Assembly: GCA_026770025.1 (NCBI GenBank)
Contig: JAMXDE010000004.1
Location: 186,001 to 250,000, forward strand
Source of the DNA: Craspedostauros australis
Lineage: Eukaryota; Bacillariophyta; Bacillariophyceae; Mastogloiales; Achnanthaceae
Reading direction: 5' to 3'
Length of the DNA: 64,000 nucleotides
Shown: positions 11,541 through 23,464 of the stretch, piece by piece
Position numbering within the stretch: the stretch's first letter is position 1
Layout: each line of letters begins with the position of its first letter
Translations under genes and position numbers: made by a program
Notes under the pieces: model-generated
The model's input: the letters and a program-made list of their open reading frames with translations, nothing else
Database searches by the model: none
Told to the model about the DNA's origin: nothing

Positions 11541-13728
11541 TCAAAAATGCCTCTTTCGAGAGATGGGCTTGGTTGGTTTGCTTGATTTCGATGGTGCTCG
11601 CCTCCTCCGTTTCTTGGTTGTGGGCGGCGGTCTCTCATCTCTTCTTGCCTGGACGAGATCCATCTCGCGCTTCTTGCGGAAGCCATGCGCGGCCTTGTCC
11701 CGTGCTTCCGCGAAGGTGACCTCGATCCAACAGCCTGTCTCCTTGCACTTCTTGAGGAAGCGGCTCTTTCGCTCCTGCATCTTGTGCACCAGCTTCTCAG
11801 CGACGTTCAGCTTGGCCCACCTTGGCGCTTTGTCGTACTCGTCGAACATATCAGCAATGACTGCCTTCATGTACTGATTGCCGGGGTGCTCTTGAAACGG
11901 CCTTCCACGTCCCATCAGAATGTCAACCTCAGTTGGACTGCAACTTGGACGAATGCTGTCGCTTTCAATAGGATCAACCACCGTGAGTGGCAGCGATGAA
12001 GAAAGCTGCTGTGGTGATGGCGGCATTGACCTCTGTTTTGGTGGGAGTGACAGAGTTGGCGACCTGCCATTACGCACGACTGCAGCTGCTGGGATGTCTG
12101 CGCATCGGTCTGACGATTGGAGATCCACAGCGGCATTCTTGTCTTCCTCTTCTTCAGCATCTTGGACGACTCGCATCGATGACGCATGGCTGACATCGTT
12201 GCGCTCAGGATGATCGTGAGCGCCAGAGATGCCATTCCCGTTTCTCATCTGTGTTGCCATTGCGGTCCGGTAGGCTTCCAGCGCTCTGCGATGCATGATC
12301 CAAGCGCTGGCCCCCGCCATTTTGAGCATCCCCCTGTCATCGAATGGCAGGACCTGAGGTGACACGCCGTGCGAAGAGAGGCTCTTGATGTTACCAGCCA
12401 GCGTACCGAAGAATGGCTTGAATCGGTGGCGAGTATGATGGGCCAGCGAGAGCTGAAAAATGTCTACCATGGCCCTCATGTCCTTCGTATCGTCTGATAG
12501 GAAGTACATCCTCTTCACGTTCACCGGCGTGGTCGTGGTGGTCTGCGCGCAAATGCACATGTTCAGCCGTTGTTTTGATGTTACATTCGGCATCATCTTG
12601 TCCAGTGCATGCACCATCACTACTCCGTTCTTCTGTGCGTCGACGTCTTCTACAACCGTCATGGCTGCGTAAAACAGGGCCCGGGCATTTGCCAAGGTGT
12701 CGAACATGCTCGGGACGAACTCTGTCGCTACGATTACGCGACTTCCATGCGCATCCTTGCATGGAAGCGGTTGTACATTCCCAGCTTCCAGCAGAGCGAC
12801 CGCTCCTGGGCACAGATCGGACAGCAGCACGTCTCTGCCTAGCACATGCGGACCGAACAAGTGCAGCTTGGCATCGCACCAGGCGATCAATCGGATCGCG
12901 GCTTTGTACGAGTCGAAGGAGGTGCAGCGCAGGAACTTGAGGCGCAGGTCCTTGTCTTCGATGTAGGCTTGATTCGTCTGCTTGGCGATGTCGTATGCAG
13001 TCCTGTTGCTGGTCGTCATGACCAGCTCCATCTCCATGTCGTCGAGCTTGGCGCTCAGGAACTCGGGGATCTCCTCGCAGGGAGCGGAGCTCCCGGTGAT
13101 GTCCTCATGTATGTGCTTGCGTTCTGCGGGTGACATCGCGTGCAGCTCTTGCGCGATGATATCGGGGGCCTTAAATGTGTTCAAGATGTCATCGTTGGTC
13201 AATCTTGTGGTTTGCTGCGCATCTGTTCCTATCACGGCGTTCGCAAATGCGGCCGCGCAAGCAGGATTGCTGTGGTCAGTATCCTCGTTCGGTTTCCCGA
13301 TCTGAGCATGACGAGAGAGACGACGATGGATTGTGAGCTATATCAACATGCGGTTTGGTTCACTGTTGGCGTTCCGGTTGCAACTTCATTCGAACTATTA
13401 TAGAATATTCTAGTAGGTATCTCCGCGGTCGTAGTCGTCATCATGGGCTACGGAGAATCATCGCCATTGCGCAAGTACTCACCTTGCCATCATCGTCAAG
13501 GAGAGTGCTGCTGCTGAAGTCACAGTTGCAGCCGCTGCTGGTGTCTGAGCCGAGGTCTGATCTGGCTTCAACAATCTCATTGCCAAGCGTGCGAATATTT
13601 TGCTCGCCATGACATGGAAAGCAGGATTCTAACAAAGAACAGCTCGCCGCGAGGAACTCATCGTCATCCGTGCAAAGTGTTGAATACTCATCCAGTTGCT
13701 GCCACTCGTCGGCAGAGAAGATACTCAT
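11541..13728 (-). CDS. CRAL-TRIO-like / DUF6824 fusion protein
   Basis: A minus-strand gene with exon 1 at 13728-13483 (82 codons, starting MSIFSADEWQQLDEY) and exon 2 at 13301-11541. The 181-bp intron has a GTGAGT donor and CTCAG acceptor, phase 0, joining ..LLDDDGK to IGKPNEDTDH... Predicted length is 668 residues. Without exon 1 the second exon has no ATG before its first upstream stop, which supports the splice. Residues about 175-435 resemble the CRAL-TRIO lipid-binding region of diatom proteins (FLRCTSFDSYKAAIRL, LHLFGPHVLGRDVLLSDL, VQPLPCKDAHGSRVI). Residues about 540-630 are a DUF6824 domain (DILMGRGRPFQEHPGNQ, then SRFLKK, GCWIEV, ARDKAAHGFRKK), thought to bind DNA or act in transcription. 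The last 35 residues are strongly basic (KKRRRRAPSKSSKP), a likely nuclear signal. The function of the combination is unknown. Confidence 0.85.
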
Positions 13729-15353
13729 GGTGGGAATGCCGGTCACGGTATCTGCAGTAGTAATGGTTGTTTCGCGCAAGATTGATGTCTGTGCTCGTGG
13801 CTTGAAGTGATTCTGTGAGCACGCTGCGCTGATCTGGGGTGGGCTGGAAGAAGATGGGCCGGAGGAAATTGAGTTCACAGCGTCTCACGGCATCTTTGTT
13901 TGATGTCGAGTTTGTGGAAGAAACAGGAACTGCCGTTGCTGTTGAGAATTCGTTGTGTGGGTGCAGGTGGACACTGGAGTGGCCCATGTAGTGCCATAGC
14001 TCAGGCTTCAAACTTGTTCTGATCGAAATCACGGTCGACACAACATGCAACAGGGACAGCCGCTCTCCCCCTTGTTGTGCTTTGTCATGATGCTGAGAGC
14101 CACTTGGCTTGCCTTTTGGCTTCAGGTAGTATGTTTTCTCACAATGGCGCGGTGTCCCCTTGGGTACGCAAGCGAATTGGAGAGGCAGACCAGACAGAGA
14201 GCAGCTGGTTGTTGACATACAGGGAATAGGCCACATCCTCACCGAGATTTTTCGCACCCTGCAACCCATTGCCCAGGAGGATCGTGCCTCAACACACATG
14301 GCCCCATTCTCCACGTATTGTGATGCATTTGTGTGGTCCAAATCACGGGAGCGGACGAGAACACCGCCGCAATTATTGGGTTCCTTCTTCGTTTCTCGTC
14401 CCCCCCCTTTCTCCGCCCCCTGTTCATCTGTGAATGTTTGTTGTGCTTCTTTCATCGGATGTCATCTTCCTCGGTCTCTTGATTTCGAGACGTAAGTTTA
14501 GGAAACCGCCACAAACAGCAACGTTGTACATACAATGATGCACTATAATACGGTGCAGTTGCGTCGATGGAAATGTAAGCTACTATTTTATAGATCCGTG
14601 ATGTATAGTAAGATAGTTGCATACTGTGTGAAGGATCCTATTTGATCCCAGCAGCAGAAAGCACAGGAAACAACCTCAGAAGAACAACAGGCAGAGAAGG
14701 GATGGAGAAACGAGGAAGGAACCCAGATCCCGGTGGAGTCCACGCGTCTCGGGGCACGGTTCCTCGGCCATGTGTTCTGAGACGCGAAAATCTCACCAGG
14801 GATATCCTTCCTCTTCCTGTGCTGGAATGTGTGGTCACACAGCGAGCACATGTGCATCAAAGTATTGCGTTTTATGGCGCCTCTGTGTGTCGGTGTCGCT
14901 CTTGGGCGTTGTGGCCGAGGAAGAAGGCGCCCTCGATTTTGCAACACGGGATTGTTTGGCGACACAGTCCTGCCGCGTGTTTTGGGGGCACCAAAACATG
15001 ATCACTTGGGGTATGTTTGCGGGAATGGTCACCCAACGAACCGTGGTCCTCCTCTGTTGCCACACACGCGCCCACACAATCCGAACTTGTCAATGACCAA
15101 GGGTAGGAGAAGCCGGAACATGGAGTTCCATGTCACGTTACCATGTCAAGTTGCCATGCCACGTTACCATACCACGCATCACAAAGACAAACAGCTCCCG
15201 ACACAGAAGTGCTCCTTCTCGTACCTGGAGATAGATGCGTCTGGTAGAGAGCTGATCCTCCTGTGACATTCCCTCAACAAGACGAGATGACGCAACACGA
15301 GCAGAGGTCGAGAAAAGTCACATGCTTCATGGCGTTTTGCACACCACTGCTCC
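13729..15353. other. Intergenic region with no assignable gene
   Basis: The part next to 13729 is the promoter side of the DUF6824 gene. Several frames of 60-250 codons exist on both strands (for example 13688-14455 minus), but they overlap each other and lack motifs. No RNA gene or repeat is recognised, apart from a run of related short words (CATGTCACGTTACCATG-like) near 15130-15175. Confidence 0.4.
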
Positions 15354-16016
15354 TGTTGAAACAGGTCTCAATCCTGTTGCTCATGTAGACCGGGTGGGGC
15401 TACAATTGGTTCACTAAGTTAGTTGTTCTGTTATCCCGGGTTTGTAGGTTGGTGATTCCTCTTTCTCTGCGATTTATGAGCTCGACTTGTCTGTCAAAAG
15501 TCAACTCATGTCAATCTCCAGTTGCCCTGCAAACTCGTGTAGTTCTGACTCCTATTGAGTCAGATCATTTCCTAATTCCTAACGATCCACCGCGATGTGA
15601 ATCCTCGACCTGCGCCAGTTTCCCGCAGTTCGTCGTGTTGTTGTCTTATTTGGTCTTGGTTGTGTCAGACAGAGATTCAGGAACTCGATTGCGTCAGTCT
15701 CTAATCCTGACGTCTTACCTAAGTGGTTCCTCTCATCCATATATATCTGGTCTTGCTCCTCTGCTGACGTTCATGCTCTGCTCCTCACGTTCCCGCTGAC
15801 GTTAGATTCCTCTCGGCTCGTAGATTATTTGTTTCTGAAGATTCCGAGATTCTTTCGTCATATTCGAGGATTCTGCTGTAAATTTCCGTTTTCGGGTTTG
15901 GAACATTTGATCGTGAGAAGGAGTTCTGGACAAACAAATATGTGTGAGCAGTCATTTGCGCAACTGTGACCCCTACCGGGTCATACACGAATCTGAATAT
16001 TCGTCATGTTCCAACA
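15354..16016 (+). repeat. Solo LTR of a retrotransposon
   Basis: A 663-bp segment bounded by TGTTGAAACA and TGTTCCAACA, the TG...CA short inverted termini expected of an LTR (Ty1/copia-like). It is flanked on both sides by the same 6 bp, tgctcc (15348-15353 and 16017-16022), a perfect target-site duplication. No internal coding region is present, so it is best read as a solo LTR left by LTR-LTR recombination. The strand is arbitrary. The intact target duplication suggests it is not very old. A non-autonomous element with 10-bp terminal inverted repeats is the alternative. Confidence 0.75.
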
Positions 16017-16869
16017 TGCTCCACAGTATTGTAACTTTGCGCTCGAGACAGTATTGCCTATTGTATTTACTCTATGGAGCAGTCGGAGATGCATGAGAGG
16101 AAGCTTGTGAGTACTGTCCGGCTGTTCTGTGCAGCATTGGCTGCCAAAGATACCTGTTTGATGGGATAAGGGTCAAACTTGACAGTGTGGCAGCGGCAGC
16201 GCGTCAATCATGCACGCGCGTGTGTCGGAAAATCTCGGGTTGAGGCCGACTCTGTTCGTGCGCACTTGTCTGCCTGGGCGCCTTTGGCATGATTGCGATT
16301 TTGCCCATTCAGGGGATGAGGTAGCAAGGCAGCACTGGGTATGGCTCAGAGAGTGATCGTACTTTCCAAGTGTGGCTCGATCTGCAGTGGATGTTTGAGT
16401 GAACACCGATTCAGGATACGATCGTCGTGGCTGGAGCTCCTGTGTGCTCGTGGGTCCAAGGAGGTGCATGTCAGGCGATCATTTCTGCGGGAGCGCTTTC
16501 GCTTCTGTGCGACCTCAGAGTGGGAAATGAAGCAGTGATGGATGTCCATTAGGGCTGGCTGGCTGCCTGCAGAGTCTTCGGTGCCTTTCCAGGGTGAGGT
16601 CCAATTGCTGAGGCCGGGAATAAGCCTCTGGCGAAGCTGTCCATCAATGGATGGTATTCGTATTTACTATTATAGTACGCATATGCACCGCATCTCGCCA
16701 CTGCAAGGGGATCGATTGGTCACATGCTTGGGGGCTGACACTGATGCTGAGCGCTATTGCGTGCTTGGTGGCAGCTAACGCACGCATAGTATAATACGTA
16801 TCGCTTGGTAACATACGTCCTGCACATCGCAGAAAATGCCTAACGATAACAATAGTTGTGTCTTCTCCC
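16017..16869. other. Intergenic region upstream of GPCR copy 2
   Basis: There is no recognisable coding sequence between the solo LTR and the second duplication unit. Short frames occur on both strands without motifs. Confidence 0.4.
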
Positions 16870-19800
16870 CAACGAGCAACGGTTCGTACTCGTATCTCTC
16901 TTGGCTCGATCACTGCGACTACGCTATGCGAATGCTATGGAAGAACGAACACCCCTCCATGGGCGCATGGCACAACGCCTCCTCAAAGAGGAGGCGTACT
17001 GTCATTCATGCGAACAGCAGCACTGCTCTTGCTCGCGCCATTCATGCACTGGAGTACGTACAGAACGTGCCAACCATCATCCACAAACGACGTTCAAAGC
17101 CATTGCTCAAAGATCATTCACTGTCTTTCGCACCCACCACTCCACAGAACACTGCCATCGCTTCCATCATCCTGATCGTCATCACGAGCATCATCACTTG
17201 CGGGAACCAACACCGCGACGACAAGGGGCGAGGCCAGCAGCAAGAACCGGAACCGCATGCAGATGAAGAAGTCGACGATGGCGATGCGAAGATTTGCCTG
17301 CACAATCGCCGTGATCGCGGTGATGTTGCTTGCGGATGAGAAGCCACGTGCTCTGCATCGATACGGTTCATGGCCATTCGCGCAAGCACTGGATGTTGAG
17401 GCATCCACCACGAAGCAAGCACCCACGAGAATATCATCCGCGAACGACTACAAGTGCTCCATCTACAGCTTCATGCCGTTCACCACGATCAACACCAACA
17501 ACAACACAAAGGTGGCGGCAAGGCCATTCTTCAATGCACAAGGTGAAGACAACCCAGGCTACAACCAGCTGGTGTCGTCGGTGATTGCCACCCGCGCCTT
17601 CAACGAGAGGGACTCCAACCTGGTGCCGGAGCTCATCCTGTACCATGATTGTCCAGTCAAGTTCGACACGAACAACAGCCGTGCGATTGACACCGGAACT
17701 GTGGGGCACGCCGCGGCGCAAGCACTAGTTTCTAGTGGCCGAGACTTTCCATGTGGTTTGGTCGGTCCCTACAATGACGGGCCCGCCTTGGAGCTGCAGT
17801 CGATAGCAACCTCTGCCCAGATCCCGCAAGTCGTGTCCCGCGCGTACAACGAGGGCGTGGCGTCCCAGGAGAAGGGACCCTTCACCTCCATGGTCATGCC
17901 GGACGTTTACGCTTCGCTCGATGTGCTCATGTCCTTCCTGGAGCATTGGAATAGGACAGACTTCATCAGCCTGGTGCACAGCCTCACCGAGTCGGGAACG
18001 CAACGTCGGGAGATCTTCACGCTGGCACTCGATCAGGATGAACTGTCGACGAAGCAGGACACGAAGCCTCGCGAAAAGGTGTCCTGGAATGCCTTCGGGT
18101 ACTCGAGTGGCGTCAAAACACGAGAGGTCGTCGATGCCTTGAGAGAGGTAAAGGAGAGTGGCTACCGCACGATCGTCGTCGCCATGAGTAACACGCTGTC
18201 GGGAGAGATGGAAGAGATTGCAGACGCAGCAGAATTGTTGGGGATGAACAATCGCAATGCCATCGAGAATGGAGAGACACAGTACTTTTGGGTCTTCTGG
18301 GGCGATCTCGGGCCTGACAACTTCTTCGATACCACCGACAACGTCAACCAACTGCTGGTGGGCGGCACCTGGTTCTTCCCAGCCGTTTCCGAAGACGCCA
18401 CCTTTAGTCTAAGATGGCGTGGGTATGACGGCGACAAAACTGCAGCGCTCGATATCATCAACGAGGCCAATCGCAATAATCCGATCCAGGACCCCAACGA
18501 ACCTGGGTACTTCATGGGTGACGAAAATTACTTTGCCACCAACGAACCAGAACTCGGTGGCTCATTGCTCTTTGATGCCACCATATCACTTGGCATGGGA
18601 GGATGCTTGGCATACTACGAGGAGGCCAATTTGATGCCTCAGTTTGAACAGCGAGTTGAAGAGTACACCAACTATATCTCAGACTTCTTCTTGAACAATC
18701 ACACTGGGGATCCAACCGAGCCCTGGCCGGCAAAGCAAAGATACAGAGCGGGCCTGTCACCCGAATTCTTCACACCGCTGACACCAATACCAGCGAACAC
18801 AGCAGGCAACGACGATGTCAATGTCGAAATCAATGTGTCCAGCCTGCTCCACGCCCAGAAAGTCCGCGACGCGCGGTTCTATGGTGCCTCCGGATACGTT
18901 TCCTTCCACAAGCCAACCATCCTCGATGAGGCATCAAATGCCAAAAACTCCAACCAAGACACTGACTTGAGGGTCAGCCAGAGGAGCACCGGCTATGTTC
19001 GCGATCATGAGAACATTCCGTGGGTTGTCATCAACCTTTTACCGAGCGAGATCTTGGAATCGGTATCGATTGAGAGAGATGCTGACTCACCGATCTCTGT
19101 CGAATTTGCCCCGACCCACATATACTTCCCAGCAAGGGAGACAGGAGCATGGACATGGATTGAGCTCCAGCCATACACGTACGCCGATGGCACGACCAAT
19201 CAGCCCAAACTGCTGAGGACCGTGCCAGAGCAGAACTACTTGAGTGACGGTACGTCCAACACTTTGCTTCGCTATGTTGTAGACTCAAAGTGGTGCCATT
19301 TCTGATGCCTGTCTACTCGTGCGAGGATTGGGAGCAATCTATCTCTTCTGCATTTGATGTCACAAAGCAACTTGGCGTCATTTTCTTTGTGCCGTGTCTC
19401 AGCCATCGTTCACGTCGGTTGATGATCTCGCATATACATCCGTATGTATGGACATCGCGCCCGCGCTCGTGTTCGTTCTCGCACAATGCGCTGTCACATC
19501 ATCTGAGCTTTGCATTTCATGACATTGATTCATTCCAACATTCACAATACAATGCTCGCACGTACGACTGACACTCCAAATCAAACCAAACCACAATGTG
19601 GCATCACGAATTGCTTCTCCCATGCTTTGCTTTTGGCACACCAGGACCTCGCATCGCTGGCTTCGCGTTAGCTGGCATGGTGTATGCAACAGCCGTGGGA
19701 TCAGCCATCTGGGTATTTGTGTATCGCAGCCACAAGGTGGTCCGGGCGTCGCAACCGCTCTTCCTGTACATGCTCTTCTTCGGAGCTTCTTTGGTTGCGA

Positions 19801-21010
19801 CGGGGGCGATCACGATGGGCTTTGACGAAAATCGCGGAGTGAGTCAGGACACTCTATCCAACCTCTGCGTCGCCACGCCCTGGCTCGTTTCCAGTGGATT
19901 CATCATCATATACGGGGCGCTCTTCGCAAAGCTCTGGCGGGTGAACCGCGTGCTGTCATTCACAAGACGGAAGATCGATGTAGTGCACGTTGCCTGGCCT
20001 ATTGCTGTGCTGATGACGACAGCATTTGCCATCCTCACTGCGTGGACAATCGCGGACCCGTTGACGTGGGAGAGAGACATTGTCAACCAATCCACCGGCG
20101 AATCGCATGGCGACTGCACTTGCGATCATCCTGTCGACTATGCCTCCGCGTTGGTGGCCGTCATCCTTGTGCCTGTTGGTCTCACGGGCGTCATGGCCTG
20201 GAAGACCAAGGACGTCGACAACGCGTACTCCGAGGCTTACTGGATCTTCGTCCTCATCTTCGCCCACATGGAGATCATCCTCGTCTCCATCCCCGTCTTT
20301 GTCATCTTGGAGGACGTGTCCACAGATGGCACGTACGTCGGATTGTCAAGCATGCTGACTCTGACCGCGGCCGCAAGCATCTTTTTGGTGATGCTACCCA
20401 AGCTCATCGCGACGTATTGGGATGACAAGAGACCTTCGAATGCGCGTTCCAACCTCGGCGGAGGCCAGGTTCACATCACGGGGCTGGATTCAGCATCCGG
20501 CTCAGCCGGCACCTCCGGCGCGAACTCGGCATCGTTGCTGTCGAGGGTAGCAGCAGACTCGAACAAGTACCAACCCACGTCCTCCAACAACTCATCGCTA
20601 CCCACGTTGCATTCCATCGGCACCCGGACCAGCATCATTTCAGGCGCAAGTCTCACCAACTCCGTGGTGGGTGACGAAGTAAAGGTCATTGACGCTGCGC
20701 TCGAAATAGCCGCGACTGACAAGATGGAGCTGCCTGCTGCGCCGGAATATAGCGGAGTCAACGAACAAGAACCAGGGTCACCAATTGATTCATCAGCCAG
20801 CCATGCATCCACTATCAACCCCGTGAGAGAGGTCGTCGATCTGCCGCTCGCTTGATCGTGGATCAATACTCGTACCCGCAGTTGGATACCAGACGCACGG
20901 CGCCAATGGGGGAAGGGTGGGTCGATTGTTGTGTTGTGTCAGCATGTTGTGTGGCATGTTGTGAACTTGCAGACGAGGAGATCGAGAGCACAGCAACACA
21001 CGTCCCATAC
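16870..21010 (+). repeat. Tandem segmental duplication, copy 2
   Basis: This is the second copy of the GPCR-containing block, matching about 1360-5590. The 5' two-thirds of exon 1 is almost identical to copy 1: about 450 bp from 17271 shows no difference. The upstream flank, the intron and the C-terminal tail differ much more. The boundaries are approximate. Confidence 0.85.
17257..20855 (+). CDS. Class C (GABA-B-like) G protein-coupled receptor, copy 2
   Basis: A two-exon paralogue of the gene at 1856-5437, predicted at about 1067 residues. Exon 1 is 17257-19249 and exon 2 is 19645-20855. The 395-bp intron has the same GTACGT donor, CCAG acceptor and phase. The ligand-binding domain differs from copy 1 at only a couple of dozen residues, mostly conservative, clustered in two zones: around QYFWVFWGDLGPDNFF, and in the membrane-proximal part (DDVNVEINV, IPWVVINLLPSEILES). 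The seven helices are nearly unchanged. The cytoplasmic tail is six residues longer and clearly diverged (for example TSSNNSSLPTLHSIGTRTS). Both copies keep open frames and splice sites, so both are probably expressed. Changes in the tail and in part of the ligand domain could alter coupling or ligand preference; that is inference. Confidence 0.85.
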
Positions 21011-21605
21011 ACAAGCGCACAACTATATAGGCTTACAGGAGAGTAATGTTACGATAATAGTACAATGCCGCAGTTGTCAATCTCTTCCTCTTATCTGGCG
21101 TGAGACGAAGGGAGTCATGTTGCGCAAGATCGATGCGATCTGCGAGTTGGACATTCTTGTCTCCACCACGAAAGATACCTTTGCCGTGTCCTCTAGTTCT
21201 GATCGAATGAGTCGTCCTGCCCATCGATCATGCCGTGCCCGTCCTTCCTCCTGTACGATGTCTCGTTGCCGAAACACAAACCAACAAATCGAAGCACCGA
21301 CAATGGAACAACACGACGGCGCCAAATGGCAAGCAACGCGGTTTGGGTGTTGCCGCGTGGGCGGTGGTGATTGTGGTGGAGACCCCTTGCTTTTGTGTGC
21401 TCGTGGAGTATCCATCACATCAGCGATCACATCATCCATCACATCATCGAACGCAACGAACAGCATCAAGACCTCTCTTCCTCGTCTTCATCGCTCCGAT
21501 CCGTCCTCCCTTTCAAAGAGACATATAAGTGGAGTCGTTGATCCTACTCGTATCCTGCCGAGCCGAGCCAAGACAAGACCAACACGCACACACAACGCAG
21601 TCAAC

Positions 21606-22168
21606 ATGATCATTCCAGTTCGATGCTTCACGTGCGGAAAAGTGATCGGGAACAAATGGGAGACCTACCTGAGTCTGCTGCAGGCTGACTTCTCAGAAGG
21701 GTACGTGCTATGAAGTGCAGATCATGCGCGGTGTTTGTTGTGTATGAGCGTTCCTCGCAACGGCATCCAACTGCGAGTCACTCGTTTGTCAGTCTCTTAC
21801 CTCATTCATTCAATTATTCATTTATCGATTCTCTCTTGACACGCTCGCACACCGAACTGCAACACTCTTCAACTGATCCACTCTACTCACCTAACTCAAC
21901 GCAACTCAACTCTGTGCCATCCTCCCTCCGTGCCTGCAACACAATGGGAATCATGGCACTCCACCGCATGCACACTACCACAAAAACATCGCTCACCTGA
22001 ACTCGGAACAACAACCGGCGAACGATTTCGCGACGCACCAACAGTGACGCGCTGGATGAGCTTGGTCTGAAGAGATACTGCTGCCGCCGTATGATGCTGA
22101 CGCATGTCGACCTGATCGAGAAGCTGCTGAATTACAATACGGAAAGCACAGAAGGGATGGAAGCCTAG
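21606..22168 (+). CDS. RPB10: RNA polymerase subunit RPB10 / RPABC5
   Basis: The small zinc-binding subunit shared by RNA polymerases I, II and III. Exon 1 is 21606-21700 and exon 2 is 22045-22168, 72 residues in total, matching the usual family length of about 65-71. The 344-bp intron (GTACGT donor, CAACAG acceptor) splits the Gly codon of [18 protein letters not shown]. The signature N-terminus [19 protein letters not shown] provides CxxC, and RYCCRRM provides the second Cys pair; the four Cys bind one zinc ion. [12 protein letters not shown] completes the family consensus. The protein ends EGMEA. The ATG is fixed by conservation, so upstream in-frame codons are not part of it. Confidence 0.97.
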
Positions 22169-23464
22169 AGAGAACAAGAAGAAGAAGAACAAGTCGACCC
22201 AGACCAACGAAATTCGACGGCGATTGCTGCGCAATGCGAGGCGTCCTCTGTATGGTACTATGCACAGCAGGGGACATCAGGGAAATGCAAAGGATGCATG
22301 TGCAGTGGCAGCGATGGTGACAATGGCCGTGGTGACAATGAAGACATTGGATGCAAAGAAACAAGAGAAGGGGAGAGAGAGAGAGTGCGTCGCCTTCATC
22401 GCTTTCAACAACCAAAGCGGCGATGTGTGGAAATTTATGCGATTGAGCAAGCAGCCACCTTGTTCGTCGATTGAAAGATCCAGGGTCGAAATATAATGAG
22501 GCCGAAACAACGACAGTGATGAATGAAAAATAATGGCAAAGCAACAGCACGGGCACAACACAAGCGACCCGATGACGGAAAGAAAGCCATCGAACATCGG
22601 CAACGCTAACGCGTTTGCTCTTCAAACAAGCGGCGGGCAAGCTCTTCATTTCCAGGCAGTCGCTACATCCACTCGCAGAAGCCTCCGACATCGTCATTCG
22701 CAATCATCGAGCGCAGAGTGACACCAGCCTCTAATAGAAATAGTGTGCACAACTCGACTCTTCTGTGCTGTGCTGTGCTGTGCCGTATCATACTCCACCA
22801 TGTTCCACGAGCAGTTGATGACTTGCAGAGTTGGTTGACTTGCGAGGACAGGAGCCGGCACTCTCTACCCGCAGACGGATCCAACCATTCGACTCGCTCC
22901 AAGCCAAGCCAAGCACGACTGATTCGTGAATGAAGTGTTTCCAACAATGATCGTTGACCGTTGCGGTTCTCCCTCTTTGTGCCTGCATTTCGCATTGTGC
23001 ACAACGAAGACAGATGAAGAGCGACGAGAGCAAAGATCCAGTGTTGGCTCTGACTCGTGCCGAAGGACTTCGTCGTTTGAGAGGGCGAAGGATGGTGACA
23101 AGTACATGATCTCATTGTTTCTCACACTCGTACCACACGATCTACCATAGTCGTACGATACAGAGTGGCCGCAACTCCAACTCCTCCTCTTCCATCTGGC
23201 CACAACATTGCTTTATCACACAATTAATATATTACTAAACGTGTAAGGACGGCAAGTCCGCAGGCACCATTGTTGATCGAGAGCATTGTCGTGCAAAGAT
23301 ACCAGTACGACTACGATTATACTCAACATAGTAGAACGACCTCCCAAGGTTCCATAGGTCGTATAGTAGTTTCGGCGAACAAAGATCGTCCCATTGTCAC
23401 AGTCACAGATAGAGCCACAACCAGAGCCACTGCTGCAGCCACAACGCTCGCAATTGCCACCACC
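22169..23464. other. Intergenic region with no assignable gene
   Basis: About 1.3 kb between RPB10 and the PH-START gene. Open frames of 60-236 codons on the minus strand partly overlap RPB10 exon 2 in antisense and carry no motif. A GA-rich run lies near 22371-22385. Confidence 0.4.

Noticed and set aside
5590-16870. Shared aacgataac-like words downstream of GPCR copy 1 and upstream of copy 2
   Set aside because: The similarity (about 30 bp around 5605 and 16836) is too short and gapped to claim a duplication junction.
20931-21605. Upstream in-frame extension of RPB10 exon 1
   Set aside because: RPB10 always begins MIIPVRC or close to it. The upstream part has no homology and would triple the protein length.
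21993-22703. 236-codon minus-strand frame
   Set aside because: It runs antisense over RPB10 exon 2 and the remainder is low-complexity His/Ser/Leu. A shadow of the real gene.
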